DNA of 64,000 nucleotides, taken from Bimuria novae-zelandiae CBS 107.79 (taxonomy: Eukaryota; Ascomycota; Dothideomycetes; Pleosporales; Didymosphaeriaceae). Location of the stretch: positions 165,087-229,086 of the forward strand of contig ML976759.1 in NCBI GenBank assembly GCA_010015655.1. Direction: 5' to 3'. The notes below the pieces were generated by a model that worked only from the letters and a program-made list of their open reading frames with translations, searched no databases and was not told where the DNA came from. Shown here one piece after another: positions 11,014 to 22,829 of this stretch (position 1 is the first letter of the stretch; every line of letters starts with the position of its first letter). The position numbers and the translations under genes are program-made.

Positions 11014-12466
11014 GCTTATTTATATAGTAAATATAAGAAGTTATTAAAGCTTAAGGTTACGTTGCTAATATTAATTTTATAGTTACTTATATTTTACGCT
11101 TTAATTATATTATTAATTACTTTTAAATATAGGATACGTTATAAGTACTTTTAGTAAAGAATTTACGTTTTTTATTTTACTAATTTTAGCCTATAAAAGT
11201 TAATTTTAAGGACGTTATTACCTAAGTATACGTATATTAAACTAACTTATTAACAAAATTATATAAAACTATAATATAAATAACTTAACGCTAGTAAATA
11301 CTAAATCTATATAGATTACTATTATAATATTTAATAATATTTACACTTAATAATAACGCGTTAATTACTTAAGCTTTTTAGCTTTTATATCTTTTATACT
11401 TACTAGCCTAAGTAGCTAAAGTACTTTTTTACTTATACGTTATTATAGCAAACCTCCTGCACGCCTAACTTTAAAAAAATATTAAAAATATAAAAAAATA
11501 GGCGCCTACTAAAAGTTCTTTATTATTTATAACTTTAATACTATAAGCTCTACTAAATTAGATTTATATTTAGTAAGTATAATAATAGATACTTAAGTAC
11601 TACTTTAGCGTCTAAATAAAGCCATTAAATTCTAGCTAATTAATAAATAAAAATATTATTTATTATAATTACTAAGCGTAGCCCTAGGTATAGCGTATAA
11701 TATAATAGTATTTTATTAACTATAAAAATTTTATTAGCTTTACTATAATTACTCCTTAATAGATAAGGTAATTGAAATACTTATTAACGTTTATAGCTAG
11801 TAGTAAGCTTTATCTCTTTAACTTTTATACTAAATATAATACTTAAACTAGCGTATTTACCTTTAACTAAGTATACTTATAATTACCTATACGCTTATTA
11901 TAAGCGCTTTTATTAAATACTATTACTTACTTTACCTTATACGCTAGCTAGTAGTAAGCTTTAAATACTTAATAAAGAACTACGTTACGCTTAGCTACTC
12001 CTTTAGTTACTACTTTTTAATTTTACCTTATACTAGTAAGAGTCTCCTAAATAGTTATTTATAAAGCTTTTATGTTATAAGTATTATACAAGAAAGCCTA
12101 CATTTTGTCTAAGTAGGTATTTAGCTAGCCTTATAGTAACTCTTTAAGCTTCTTGCGATAGTACTATAGTAGTAATAGTAGCTACCCCCGCTATACGCAG
12201 GCTAGCAGGTAAGGCTACCTTTAGTACTTTAGGCTAAGTTAAATCTACTTAATTATTAGATAGGCTACTTTAGTATCTCTTTAGATTTTTATAACGCTAA
12301 TATTATTTTTAAGATAATTAATTATAGCTTATAATACTATTAGTAGTAACTTAGCTTTATTTAGTAACTTTAAAAAGTACTTATAGATTCTTTAAATGCA
12401 TTAAAAGGTTAATATTTAGCTAGTAAATCCGTGTTTCAAATAACGTACGATTACTAACATGTGGGG

Positions 12467-12498
12467 CAGGTCACATGGTGAGCGGGAATTTACGAAAC
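12467..12498. repeat. Right terminal inverted repeat of the 5.6-kb element
   Basis: Exact reverse complement of 6931-6962 over 32 bases. It lies about 100 bp upstream of the regulator start codon. Confidence 0.9.
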
Positions 12499-12596
12499 GA
12501 CAATAGCCTAGAGTGCTAGAACCGCGCTTCGCCGTTACCTGAGCCGCAAGATCCGCCACTTCCCTTCACCCAACAACAGTGCCATCGAGTCGAGCC

Positions 12597-14252
12597 ATGA
12601 GCGAAGCCAACGCAACTAGAACACGCCAAGTACGACAGCGATCGCGGATAGCATGCGAGCCTTGCCGTGAGCGCAAAAGGAAATGTGATGGCGGCGACCC
12701 GTGCAGTCTGTGCCGCGTTTACGGGTATGAGTGCTCGTACCGTAGCCACCCACGGAAACGAAGACGCGATGGCGGAAGTGCATTGCCATCCCAGACGCAT
12801 CCGACAAGTCCTCCGGACGACACTGTAACTCTACTGGATCAAACACCACCACCAACGTTGGCTTCGACACCTTTTGTGCAGTCACTTGAGAGCAATTCGG
12901 GATCCGCCTTCGTTCGTACTTTTGCCTTCACCGTGGATCCGAACAATGCGCCGCCATCTCAGATGCTGGGCTGGAACGTCTTCCTTGGTCAGCGCCAGAT
13001 GTCAACGTCCATGCCGCTGCGCAACATAACCGATATCGTGACGCAGACTACTATGGAAGATCTCGTTGCAGTTTACTTCGGAAAACTCGATCCATGCTAC
13101 GGCTTCGTAGACCGAAAATACGTAGACGATGCTGTTCAGCAGCAATGGCTTTCCGGAAGTGGAAGCTCGGCATCCGAAGCAGTCCTGTGTGGTATCGCAG
13201 CTCTTGGGTGTGTCTTCTCCAACCTGCAAGATCTGCAGACAGAGACGAGCCTGTTTGTTCTTGCGAAACTTCTGCTAGACCTGGCGAGCGACGACATCTC
13301 CATTGACACAGCCATAGCCTGGATTCTGCGCACCGTTTATTTGCGCCTGACGGGAAAGCCTGATGAGACGTGGATGGCAAGCTGCGTGGCCCTGCATCTG
13401 ATTGATGCCGCAGGCCTGCATTGCGAATCCGGAACAGATGCCCCATTTCGGCGAGCTGGACGGTCTTCTACACCGGACCAAAGGCGAAGGATGTTAGGCG
13501 TCACGCGTCACTTAAACGTCTGGCTGTCCTTCGATCTAGGACGAACTCGTGTGACTCTTCAGAACATGTCAACAGTCCCCGCGGCTCCCAGGCCCGATGA
13601 TTATACAACTGAGCTCCTCGGACTCCTGTCTTACACAGAGAACATGGACCCGACTAAGAGCATACGTGGCCCTGAACTTGTAACCGCGATGTCAGAAGTA
13701 TTGAATCGGGTTCACACTCGACCTCCATCCATTCTGGCTCAGTGCAACTTAACTCTTTGCTTGTTTCGCAGGCTCTATACACTAAGATGGCCGGTGGAGA
13801 GTGCCAACTTGGATAAAGTGGTGCAGCTCATTGAACGAGCCATACAAGCTGTGCACACGCTCCTAGAAGCCGGATCACCCTGGCACCACATGGCCAATGT
13901 TCCATTTCAGTCAGTCTGTACGCTTCTCGCTATCGATACCACCAAATCTTTCTCTTTGCTAGGACCTACCATGGCATGCCTCGCAAGTGTCAGCGACACC
14001 TATCGAACCAGGGCAACACAGGATGCTCACGCTGCAGCACGCGCACTAATCTTGATGCATCAGAAACGGCGAGAAGCAAACGTGCTGAGGCAGTCAGAAA
14101 TGCTCAAGCTCTACCCCACCGAAGAACCTACCGGTCAAGACACGTCGGGACAATTCTCCTCGGACCAGGCTCAGACGTTCGCCGATCTCCCCTGGTTCAG
14201 CGAATTCTTCACCGACATGGAAATTGCGAATTTTCTTAGTGGGACGGGATGA
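12597..14252 (+). CDS. Zn2Cys6 (C6) fungal transcription factor
   Basis: A single exon of 551 residues. The N-terminus carries a binuclear zinc cluster with spacing C-x2-C-x6-C-x5-C-x2-C-x6-C (Cys20, 23, 30, 36, 39, 46), followed by a basic linker (HPRKRRR). The middle, around residues 130-400, looks like the fungal transcription-factor regulatory (MHR) region. The protein should bind DNA in the nucleus as a pathway-specific regulator. The open frame extends upstream to a GTG at 12579, but the first ATG is at 12597, just before the zinc cluster. The 5.6-kb transposon ends only 93 bp upstream, so its promoter must have been altered. It is oriented away from the amidase, a possible target. Target genes cannot be inferred from sequence. 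The 3' end converges with the reductase gene, 61 bp apart. Confidence 0.9.
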   Translation: MSEANATRTRQVRQRSRIACEPCRERKRKCDGGDPCSLCRVYGYECSYRSHPRKRRRDGGSALPSQTHPTSPPDDTVTLLDQTPPPTLASTPFVQSLESNSGSAFVRTFAFTVDPNNAPPSQMLGWNVFLGQRQMSTSMPLRNITDIVTQTTMEDLVAVYFGKLDPCYGFVDRKYVDDAVQQQWLSGSGSSASEAVLCGIAALGCVFSNLQDLQTETSLFVLAKLLLDLASDDISIDTAIAWILRTVYLRLTGKPDETWMASCVALHLIDAAGLHCESGTDAPFRRAGRSSTPDQRRRMLGVTRHLNVWLSFDLGRTRVTLQNMSTVPAAPRPDDYTTELLGLLSYTENMDPTKSIRGPELVTAMSEVLNRVHTRPPSILAQCNLTLCLFRRLYTLRWPVESANLDKVVQLIERAIQAVHTLLEAGSPWHHMANVPFQSVCTLLAIDTTKSFSLLGPTMACLASVSDTYRTRATQDAHAAARALILMHQKRREANVLRQSEMLKLYPTEEPTGQDTSGQFSSDQAQTFADLPWFSEFFTDMEIANFLSGTG

Positions 14253-14313
14253 TCGAGGATGCTACATCGGTTGTTATACGACACACAGAGTATAATACAA
14301 AATCGCGCTACGC

Positions 14314-15238
14314 TCAGAACGTGTGTATCTGATCTTTTCGATACCCAAGTTGCTCCAATATCCCTTTCTCTTTTCGCGTCCCCACAAGGCTTGATTCCAT
14401 AGCCGGCGGCCCACACACAAAAACTTTCGTCTCGCCCCCCTTCGGCAACGGCGCTACTTCTTCTAGCAGCTTTTTCGTAACCCTCCCCTTGCGCAAGGTC
14501 GTGCTCTCGTCTGGTCGACTCACAGTGTACACGATCCTAAAGCGATCCCTGAACTCATTCTCGAACCTCTGAAACTCTTCCGTAAGATGGCAATCTTCAT
14601 CCGTGTTGACGCCATACACGATAGTTACTGCCGTCTTGTCGTCGGGGTTCTGCAGGATGCCTTGTGCGAGCTGAAATATAGGAGTTATCCCGGCACCCCC
14701 GGCTATGAGCGTGACATGCGGCACACTGTTGGGTACCCACTGGTGGCCGCGGATCGCAGCTGCGAAGAGCAATTTGTCGCCTGGTTTGAGGGAGTGCAGA
14801 TGCGTGCTCTGCTTTCCATCGGGATATTGCTTGACCAGCAATTCGAGGACGCCGGGCTCGTTTATGGCGCTGATGGGTGTGTAGGGTCTTACGGCTGGGA
14901 GCCATCTGCCCTGCGGCCAGGACATTGTGAGAACGGCGGCTGTGCTGCGTTCAGCAATTTACATATTAGATAGAGAGGGGTGGCTTACATGTCAGCGAAA
15001 GGCCGCTCACGTCGGCCTCGTGAGGCAACGCAAAGCGTAACCGCTTGGTGTCGTGGTTCACTTGCTCTGAGCACTGCAGCGGGAGTGACACGAATGCTGG
15101 ACCGCGTCCGAATACCGCACGTGGGGCATTCGCATCTGCATCCACATCGCGGCCTAGTTTGGAAACTAGGAGGCCAGCGCCGATGCTACCAACTGTGACG
15201 CCCGCTACAATGGTCCTGGGTTGTACGGGTAGCGCCAT
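14314..15238 (-). CDS. NADH-cytochrome b5 reductase, MCR1/CBR1 type
   Basis: Exons on the minus strand are 15238-14989 and 14939-14314, with a 49-bp intron, giving 291 residues. The enzyme passes electrons from NADH via FAD to cytochrome b5 and related acceptors, serving sterol and fatty-acid synthesis or, for MCR1, mitochondrial outer-membrane functions. A hydrophobic N-terminal segment (residues about 10-28) is the membrane anchor. The FAD motif RPYTPIS lies at 101-107, the NADH-binding GGAGITP at 164-170, and CGPPAM near residue 270; the protein ends in the usual aromatic Phe. Splicing restores SGLSLTSAVLTMSW. At 291 residues it is slightly short for MCR1, so CBR1 versus MCR1 is not settled. 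The frame extends upstream to a TTG codon, and the first ATG at 15238 was chosen. Confidence 0.9.
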
Positions 15239-15433
15239 AGTCCGATCAGATTCCAAAAATCAAGTAAAGAGATGTAAATCGATCTTCTGTGCGCTTCAAC
15301 GGATAGTGTAGGCAGTAAATATAACAAGCAAAGAAGCTGGGTACCGAGCAGAACATCGCCTTCGTCGCCCACGCCCGCTACTTATCCACGACTCCATCCT
15401 CCAGCATCGGAGTTTGAAACTCCCGACTAACGT

Positions 15434-15485
15434 TACCGTGTCTCGGCAGCCAGTGCGCAACATCACTCAATGCGCAACCCCAACA
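15434..15485 (+). repeat. Dispersed repeat copy, inverted relative to 24780-24835
   Basis: About 50 bp containing ACCGTGTCTCGGCAG and GTGCGCAACATCACTC is present in inverted orientation at about 24780-24835 with only a few differences; weaker similarity continues 30-40 bp toward the reductase gene. The two copies bracket the whole TA-rich block. Confidence 0.8.
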
Positions 15486-15506
15486 TGATCGCGACGTCAA
15501 CAATAT

Positions 15507-16499
15507 AAGGCTATAAAGCTCTACACAAAAGCTATTATTATAAAAATTTTTAGTAAAGAGGTTTCCTAGGTCTGTAGATAATTACTAGTAACTTAGATTA
15601 TAAATATCTAGTTAGTATTCTAACTAGATAGCTATTACGCAATAATAGTATTAATAGTATAAATACTATTATATTAATATATATAGGTGCTAGCGTAGAT
15701 TTCTTCCTCTTTATAACCTTATAAGTAGCTTTTAAGGCTCTCTAACTTCCCTTTTTAGTAATTTTAAGATATCTTTAAAGTTATTATTAAGCCTTACGAG
15801 CCTATTAATAAAGGCGTTACTTAGTAGCCTAATTAGCTTTTTTTTAATATATATATTTTTAATTACTACTTGCGTAACGCGCCTCTCCTAAAATAAATAA
15901 GCTTTAAGCTATTTATTAGCTCTCTATATTTTTTATTACTAACTTTTTTAGAATTATAATTATTCCTTTTTAACTTTTTATTAATTAAGAAAATCGTGCG
16001 CTCTTTATACTTAAGTAAGTAATTAAAAAATAGCTTTTTTATACTACTTTTTAAGTTACTCTAAGGGTAGAGTCTTACCCTTTATTTGACGCTATTTTTT
16101 ATTTTTAGGGCCTTTTAAAGGTCCTTATTCTCGTGCTTTAAGAGTTACTTTTATATAAAAATTAAGTATATTATTTAGCTTAGCTTGCGCGACTCTTTAG
16201 TTATAATACCTTTAATAATAAAATATAATAGTTATTTTATTTTACGCTAATTTAATACGCTAAGTACTAATATAAAGCTTTCTTATAATTTTACTTTTAG
16301 AACGGGCTCCTTATTAAAATACTTAAAAATAAGTATAGGATTTAGTAGTAAAATACCTATATACTTAAAAATGTTAGTAATTAATTATAGCGTAACTAAC
16401 GCAGTCTAAGCCCTTTAGAAGAATATAATTTTTTTTAGTAACTATTAATAGTTTTTAGCTTTTATATAGATAGGCGTTAAGCTTATTAGAGTAGGTAGC
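15507..16499. repeat. TA-rich RIP-degraded sequence, host of the gypsy insertion (left part)
   Basis: Very TA-rich sequence with dense stop codons in all frames. It continues as 23306-24290 on the other side of the retrotransposon, because the 5-bp target duplication joins the two. No family could be read. Confidence 0.7.
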
Positions 16500-16975
16500 T
16501 GTTAAGTCCCTACGGGTAGCTAGTCCGAAATGGGGTTAAGGTTGGTTCTCTAGCAGGAGCGATGTCAAAACGGGAAAGGGTGTATTAATAGCTCGCGCTT
16601 ATTAATAAGGTGTTAGTATTAAAGTAAGGTGCGTTATAATTAAATTAACAAGAGCCTGAGTGAATCCAAACGATAGATTAATAAACAGGTTAAACACGAG
16701 GTAGAAGAGTCTATCCTTATGTTCCTATATACTTAGCATGCTCGATTTACTCGCTTTAAGCATGTCGAGCGTAGCCTTAGCTTTCTATATATGCTTAACT
16801 TGCTTGCTTTAAGCATGTCAAGCGCAGCCTTGGCTTTCTGCATATATTTAACTTGCTCGATTTAAGCGCTTCGAGCAGTCACGTGACCTGCCTATTACTA
16901 TGCCACTATTAGCTCCTATAAGACCTTAGCCATCTTAGAATGTTAGCCTAGTAATGCTAAATACAGATCCTAACA
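16500..16975 (-). repeat. Left LTR (3' LTR) of the gypsy element
   Basis: Begins TGTTAAGTCC and ends CCTAACA in + strand reading. It is aligned end to end with 22830-23305. Differences between the two are nearly all transitions. It holds two and a half 53-bp tandem units. Confidence 0.95.
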
Positions 16976-16990
16976 TTATCCCCTCTCTCC
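16976..16990 (-). other. Polypurine tract of the gypsy element
   Basis: On the minus strand this reads GGAGAGAGGGGATAA immediately before the LTR start TGTTAGG, the expected primer site for plus-strand DNA synthesis. It fixes the orientation of the element. Confidence 0.85.
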
Positions 16991-17073
16991 AACGATTCGT
17001 CCTTAAATCACATAACCTATCTTACTAAATAGATAAAGTTTAATTGCCCTGCTTCTTAGTGCGCTTTACTATA

Positions 17074-17577
17074 ATGTCTTCCGCTAAAGCCCACGCTATT
17101 CGTCTTAGCATTAAAACTCGCTATAATAGTATTATCTGTCCTATCTTTTATAATTATTACTTACTTTCTAGCTCTAAGTGCATTGTCATGCTATCGTCTA
17201 ATCCTAACGCCTGTCTAAAGTATTCTAAGTGCATCCGTGCGCAAAAGCCTTGCGTAAACTTATTATAGGCATTATTAGATAAGACTCGTAATAAGTATAA
17301 AAAGAAGGTAGATACGGATGAGAAATTGTTAGCAAAAGTATTAATCTAACTTTTATAAAATAAGAAAATATTATAGCAGGCTAAAGAGCGTGCTAAAAAG
17401 AAGGCGCAATACCTTATGTCCAAAATAGATGCTACTAGAGAGTTAGAAGCAGAGGCTACGTTAGAGGACTATCCTACTATAGCAGCTACTGTTAGCTTCT
17501 CTCCTCTAATGTGGTTAACACTAGGGTTATTAGATAATTACTCCGGTATCTTGCCTACAACCGCGAGCGGCTCTTAG
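17074..17577 (+). pseudogene. Antisense accessory ORF of the gypsy element, Cys-rich plus basic helix
   Basis: Reading from the ATG at 17074 to the TAG at 17575-17577 gives 168 codons in one frame, on the strand opposite gag-pol and between pol and the 3' LTR. The first third contains several Cys (in the order TGT CCT, AAGTGC, GCCTGT, AAGTGC, CCTTGC) with spacing reminiscent of a small zinc-binding module. The middle third is Lys/Glu/Ala-rich and probably helical or coiled coil. Interrupting stops are TAA or TAG at positions compatible with Gln or Trp. I recall similar hypothetical proteins beside gypsy elements in Dothideomycete annotations, but cannot verify it here. Function unknown. Confidence 0.6.
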
Positions 17578-20500
17578 GTATATTCCTATAGTATTAGTGG
17601 AGTAATTATTTGTAGTTTGCTAAGTTTTCCTTAGGTTCCTATATATTCTCGCTATGTAGGTATCCTTTCTATTTAATGAGATATGTGCGTGGCTAATCCG
17701 TGTGTTATAGTATTTATTTAACTTCGAATTTGTTTTCTTCCTCTGGTTGGTAATAGAAGGTGGTTTCGACTGGTGTCTCTGGGTCGGCTGGTTCTAATTG
17801 GTCTATATGCAATACTGGGTGTATCTTGGCGTCTAGTAGTAGTTCTAATTTGTAGTTAACTAGTGATATTTGCTTAGAAATAAAAAATAGTCTGACCTTA
17901 ATATAATCTAGTTTCTTGTGTTTCTTCTTCTAAGTTCGAAGATTCTTTGTGAGTAAATATGCTTTATCCCCCTTCTTTAGCTAAGGTGCTGTTTTTTATT
18001 TTCAATTTGTGTAGGAAATGGCTTGCTATTAAGCTTTCTTAAGATTCTCTTAGAGTTGTTCGTGCGTCTTTTTTATTTTTTCCGCTAAACTAATGGCTTC
18101 TTCCGTTTTAATAGTCGTAAGAAACGTTTAATTAAAGAGATATAGATATCTTCCATAGTTTACATAGAATAGCGTGTATCCCGTTACTACCAATATCTTG
18201 TTATTATATGCTAATTGTGCCATAGGTAATAGGGAAATCTAGTTATTTTTCTGGTTGTTGCAGTAGATGCGTAGGTACGTTTTAATCGTCTAATTTGTAC
18301 GTTCTGTTTGTCCATCCGTTTATAGATGATAAGCTATTAATAGCTTCCGTTTTGTTCCGATAAGTGCTATAAGCGTTGTCTAGTAATTTAAGGTAAAGAG
18401 CTTGTCTCGATCGCTAATAATTGTCTTTAGTATGCCATGGTGTTGTATAAGGCGGTCTAGGATAAGGAATGCAAGTTCTTTAGCTATAGTTATCTTCTAG
18501 CATAGTAGTAGTTCTACGTATTTAGTAAATTGATAAATAATTACTAATATAGAATTATACTTTATTCCTGTTGCTAGGTCCTTTAATCTGGGTAGTCCTG
18601 TTATAAAGTCTATAGCGATATCTTCCCATGGTGCTATTAGTATCTAGATTACTTGCATCTCGCCGTACTTAAGATGTGTTGCGTACTTGTTTCGTTAGCA
18701 TTCTGCGCATTTGTGGATATACTAGGTTACTGCTTCTTTAATTCCTTTAAAGCTGTAATTGCGCTAGATAAGTTCTATTATTTTCTTAATTCCTAGGTGT
18801 CTGTACGCAGGGTCGTCGTGGTATTATTAAATAATTTTAGTCTATTATTTTACGGGTACCTCTCGTGTTATTACGAGGATTTAATTAAGTTCCGCTGTTA
18901 GTCCGAGGGATCTGTCTTTATTTTGCCGTAAAATAGCAGAATAGGTTTTAATCTTATCTCCTACAAAATCGCTACGCCTACTCAAGGCGTCTGCTCGTCC
19001 GTTTTCCTTGCCTGGGGTGTACATAATCTTGAATTTATACTGCCCTATTATTTCTGACTATCTCGCTTAACGTGGTGTTAATTCCTTAGTTGTCGTGAAT
19101 CGTAAGAGATTCTTGTAGTCTATAAAGATTATAAAATCTAAGTAACTATGTGCGTAGATTCTCTAATACTTTAATGCTTTAATAATTGCGTATAGTTCTT
19201 TATCGTGTATGTTATATCGTGATTCCGCGTTGTTGAGTTTGCATGAGTAGTAGGCGATTAGATGCTAATGCCTATCCTTTTCTTGCTTTGCACATGCTCC
19301 TAGTGCTAAGTTGCTTGCGTTCGTTTTAATCCTTAGTGGTTTATTGTCTTGGAAGTGCATTAGTACTAGTGGACTAATACATGCTTACCGTAGTGCCTGG
19401 AATGCTTCTTCGCATTCTATTGTCTATTTAAAGGGTACGTCCTTCTTAGTAAGGTTTATAAGTAGTATTATAATCCTTGGGTAATCCTTAATAAATTATC
19501 GATTAAATCCACAGAATCCTAAGAATTCCTAGATGTTCTTAGCTAATTATGGTTATAGCTAGTCTTTAACATATTTAATTTTATCTAGGCTTACCTTAAT
19601 TCCTTTAGTATTAATAACATATCTAAGGAATTTAAGTTCTATTTAAAAGAACTTGCACTTTTCTAGTTTAAGTTATAGGTGTAACTTATTAAGTTCCTTA
19701 AGTACTATCTTAACATGTTCCACGTGGTCGTTTATATTTTCTAAGTAGATTAGAATGTCGTCTATGTATATAATAATAAAGATGTCGAGGTAGTATTATA
19801 AGACGTTATTAATAAGTGCCTGGAATGTAGCTGGTGCGTTTATAAGTCTAAATAGCATAATAGTGTACTTAAACAGTCCGTATCTAGATCTAAATGCTGT
19901 TTTCTATTCTTCACCTTTCTTAATTTATATAAGGTGGTATCTATCGCGTAGGTCTAGTAAGGTAAACATCTTTACTCGTGCTAGCCTGTCTCGTAGTTCT
20001 CTAATGTTTAGTAACGGGTATCGGTTCTTAATTATCATGTTATTAAGTTTTTAGTAGTCTACGTAGGGTCGCAATTCGCCGCTCTTCTTAGGTACAAATA
20101 TAAATAGGCTTGCCACTAGTGACTTTAATAGTCGTATATATCCTTTTACTAAATTCTTCTTAATAAATTCCTTTTCTTCTTAGAGTTCTTTGCCTAATTT
20201 CGCGTATAGTAGTCTAAAGGGTGGCGTCTTCCCTTCTTTTAGGTTAATCTTATAATCTTAAGGTTAGTGCTTAGGTAGGTTTGCTTTTCCTTCCTCTTCT
20301 TAAAATAGATAGCTCTATTCTATAAACTATTTAGGGATTCTGTGGGTTATGCGTTGCTCTCTTTCCTTTGCGGGAATTGGCTTGTCCACTGCCTTGCGCT
20401 TTGTAACCTAGTGGTTCCTGCTAGCGTCTGCTAAGGGTAATTTGATCTTAAATCTTGTTTGCGAGACTATGTTATTAATAGCTCTCTTATCTACTATTAA

Positions 20501-21882
20501 ACTCTACTAATGCGTAGGCATTACTTATAATACATAATTATAGCGCTTAAAGGATAGCGTTCTCCTTCCCTAGTTAATTATAGGGTTATGCTTCCTTAAC
20601 TAGGGTAGTCCTAGTATCACATCGTGACTAGCTTCCTTAAGAACGTTAAGGGTAATTGTTTCCCTGTGTCTATAGATCTTAAGTGTTATCTTAACCTTAT
20701 ACTTAATTCGTGGCGTGCCTGGCATCAGGTGTCTATTCGCGACATAAATAATATAAGCATCCTCTTTCTTGCGCTTATAGAGTCCCGCTCTAATAAGTGC
20801 CTTTTAAGAGATGTAGCTTTATTAGGCTCCTAAATCTAGCATAGCCTTTATCCATGTTCTATTAAGCTGTATTAGTAGCTTAATTAATGCTTAACTATTT
20901 ATAGTATTTAATTCCTTAAAGGTGTCTTCTTGCTTAAGCCTGGGTCTAAAAAAGACACTTCCTTAGTGGATAGCTTAGTAGGCTGAAGATTGCCGTTCTT
21001 ATCCCGTGGTTGGCGGTATCGTGCCATTATTTAGGTTGCTTCACCATAGCTCCTTCCTTCTTGTTGGTCCATGCGCACTAGTTCTCCGTGATAGTCGCTA
21101 GATTTAAATCTAAAAAGTGCTTTATCCTATCGATGCGTTACATAGTCTGGGTGTAGGCATGTCTACTAAATCTTTAACATGTATTTATTATTAATTAACA
21201 TAGTATAGGTAAGGTTCTAAGTTTTGCTAAGATGTAGGAAGTATTTTACTTCTCTTTTATCCTATAGGTGCGCGTCGCATTTGGCGATTAGGCAATTAAA
21301 CTATTCCTATCTATATCGTTTCTGCGGTCGTGGGAAGTATCTACACTATTTGGCGTAAAGATGCGTATTGCATGCGTTGGCGGTACAGAATCTCTATCTA
21401 AGGATTCCGTGATTGGGATTTCGGTGGTCTAGGTTGTATATTAGTTTATAGCTAAGATTCTTAACGGGGTATTTCTTCTTTAGGTCCTAGTATTTATAAC
21501 CGTGGTCTACAAATTCTTATATTACTAGGCTAATTAGTTTAGTGCGTATCGCATTTAGCTTAGTTACTATAAATCTAAAATTAGTTTCACGCGGTTAATG
21601 TTAATCTAAGAATTAAAATATATTATATCCTTCCTTATCTATAAGTCTTCTTGCATTTAGGTGCGGTGTAGGGGCGCGTTTCTTTAGTTCCTCTTGCTCC
21701 ACCTCTAATCCTTCTTCTGTATCCTTATATAGCTAAGAGTTAGGCAAGTCTGTTTGCTCCAAGTCCCTATCTTAGTTATTAAGTTATTTAATAGTACTAA
21801 TAACTTACTATTCTTCGTTAGTCACGTCCGCGTCCTTAACAATTAGTACGTTTAACTATCTAATAACCTTATTCTTAGATCT

Positions 21883-21924
21883 ACAGTTCCTGGCTATATG
21901 GCCTAGTTTGCCACACGTAAAACA
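21883..21924 (-). other. Gag CCHC zinc knuckle of the gypsy element
   Basis: The minus strand encodes CFTCGKLGHIARNC, an intact C-x2-C-x4-H-x4-C knuckle used for RNA packaging in retroelement Gag proteins. Confidence 0.9.
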
Positions 21925-22829
21925 AGTGCGTGTCTCGGTCCCCTGTTGTCGTCGGGTTCTATCTAAGATACGTCTTTGGTTAGGCTTCTTGCGATAGCCT
22001 AGAGACTTTCCTATTCCTTTTCTAATTGCATTAATTTGGTTATGGTACTAGATTCCTTCCATTGGCTAAGGTCCGTAGTTATCTTGTCTTGGCCTAGGAG
22101 TTTGTTAATTGCGATAATTATCGTGGCTTAAGGGTAGTCTATAGCCTTGTTATCTTAACTAGTTCTATTATATATCGCGTTTTAGTTCGTACCATTCCTT
22201 ATTAATCTTAATAGCTTCCTTTAATAATGCTTCTAGTGTATCTATCTTTGCTCTGCTACGCAGTAGTTCTTCGCGTAGGTTAGGCTTAAGTCCTTAATAG
22301 TACATAGTTATAAGAGTTACTTTGTTCTAATAGATTTAATTAGCGTGTCTGCGGAATTCGGAGTTATATTTAGTAGCTAAGCGGACTTACTTAAGTTACT
22401 AGATAGCTCTTTTAGCAATAGCCTCCTAATTAGCTACTCTAAAGTACTATTTAACTTTCTTGCAGAACTCGTTGTAGTCTTTTATAATTTTGTTAATAGC
22501 ATCTCCTTCCGAGTTCTCCTTAGCTAGGTATTAGTTAAGATACGATTGAATCCATGCAAGGGCTAGTCCTTTTATATAGGATGCCGCAAAAATAGTCTTA
22601 TTAGCTTTATTCTATTCCTTCTTCGTTCTGTGGAAGTAGAGGTTAAGCTACAGGATCTATAGTTCTATATGTTTACGGTCTCTATAAAAGAGATTAGGTT
22701 TAGCGTAAAGGCTTCCCTTAATATAGGTAATAGTAGCATTGTCGTTATTATTATCTAGAGTGTTCCCTAGAATAATATCTAGTGCATTAGAAAGGATCTT
22801 GTATTCGCTTATGTTAGGGGTGTTTAAGA

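Larger units (their letters stand above)
6925..12503. mobile_element. 5.6-kb TIR-flanked, RIP-degraded DNA transposon with nested elements
   Basis: The two ends form an inverted repeat that is identical over 32 bp (6931-6962 and 12467-12498, starting GTTTCGTAAATTCCC), with weaker similarity for another 15-20 bp inward. Both ends are flanked by TA (6923-6924 and 12504-12505), as expected for a Tc1/mariner-type target duplication, although two bases alone are weak evidence. The interior is extremely TA-rich, unlike the ends. It contains a palindromic repeat, a 66-bp tandem duplication, a nested Fot1-like transposon and a GC-normal island. I cannot read a transposase belonging to the outer element itself, so its superfamily is open. 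It ends 93 bp before the ATG of the regulator gene. Confidence 0.75.

Noticed and set aside
7000..12420. Possible CRISPR or satellite array in the TA-rich block
   Set aside because: Repeats are accounted for by palindrome, 66-bp duplication, microsatellite and transposon ends; no regular repeat-spacer pattern.
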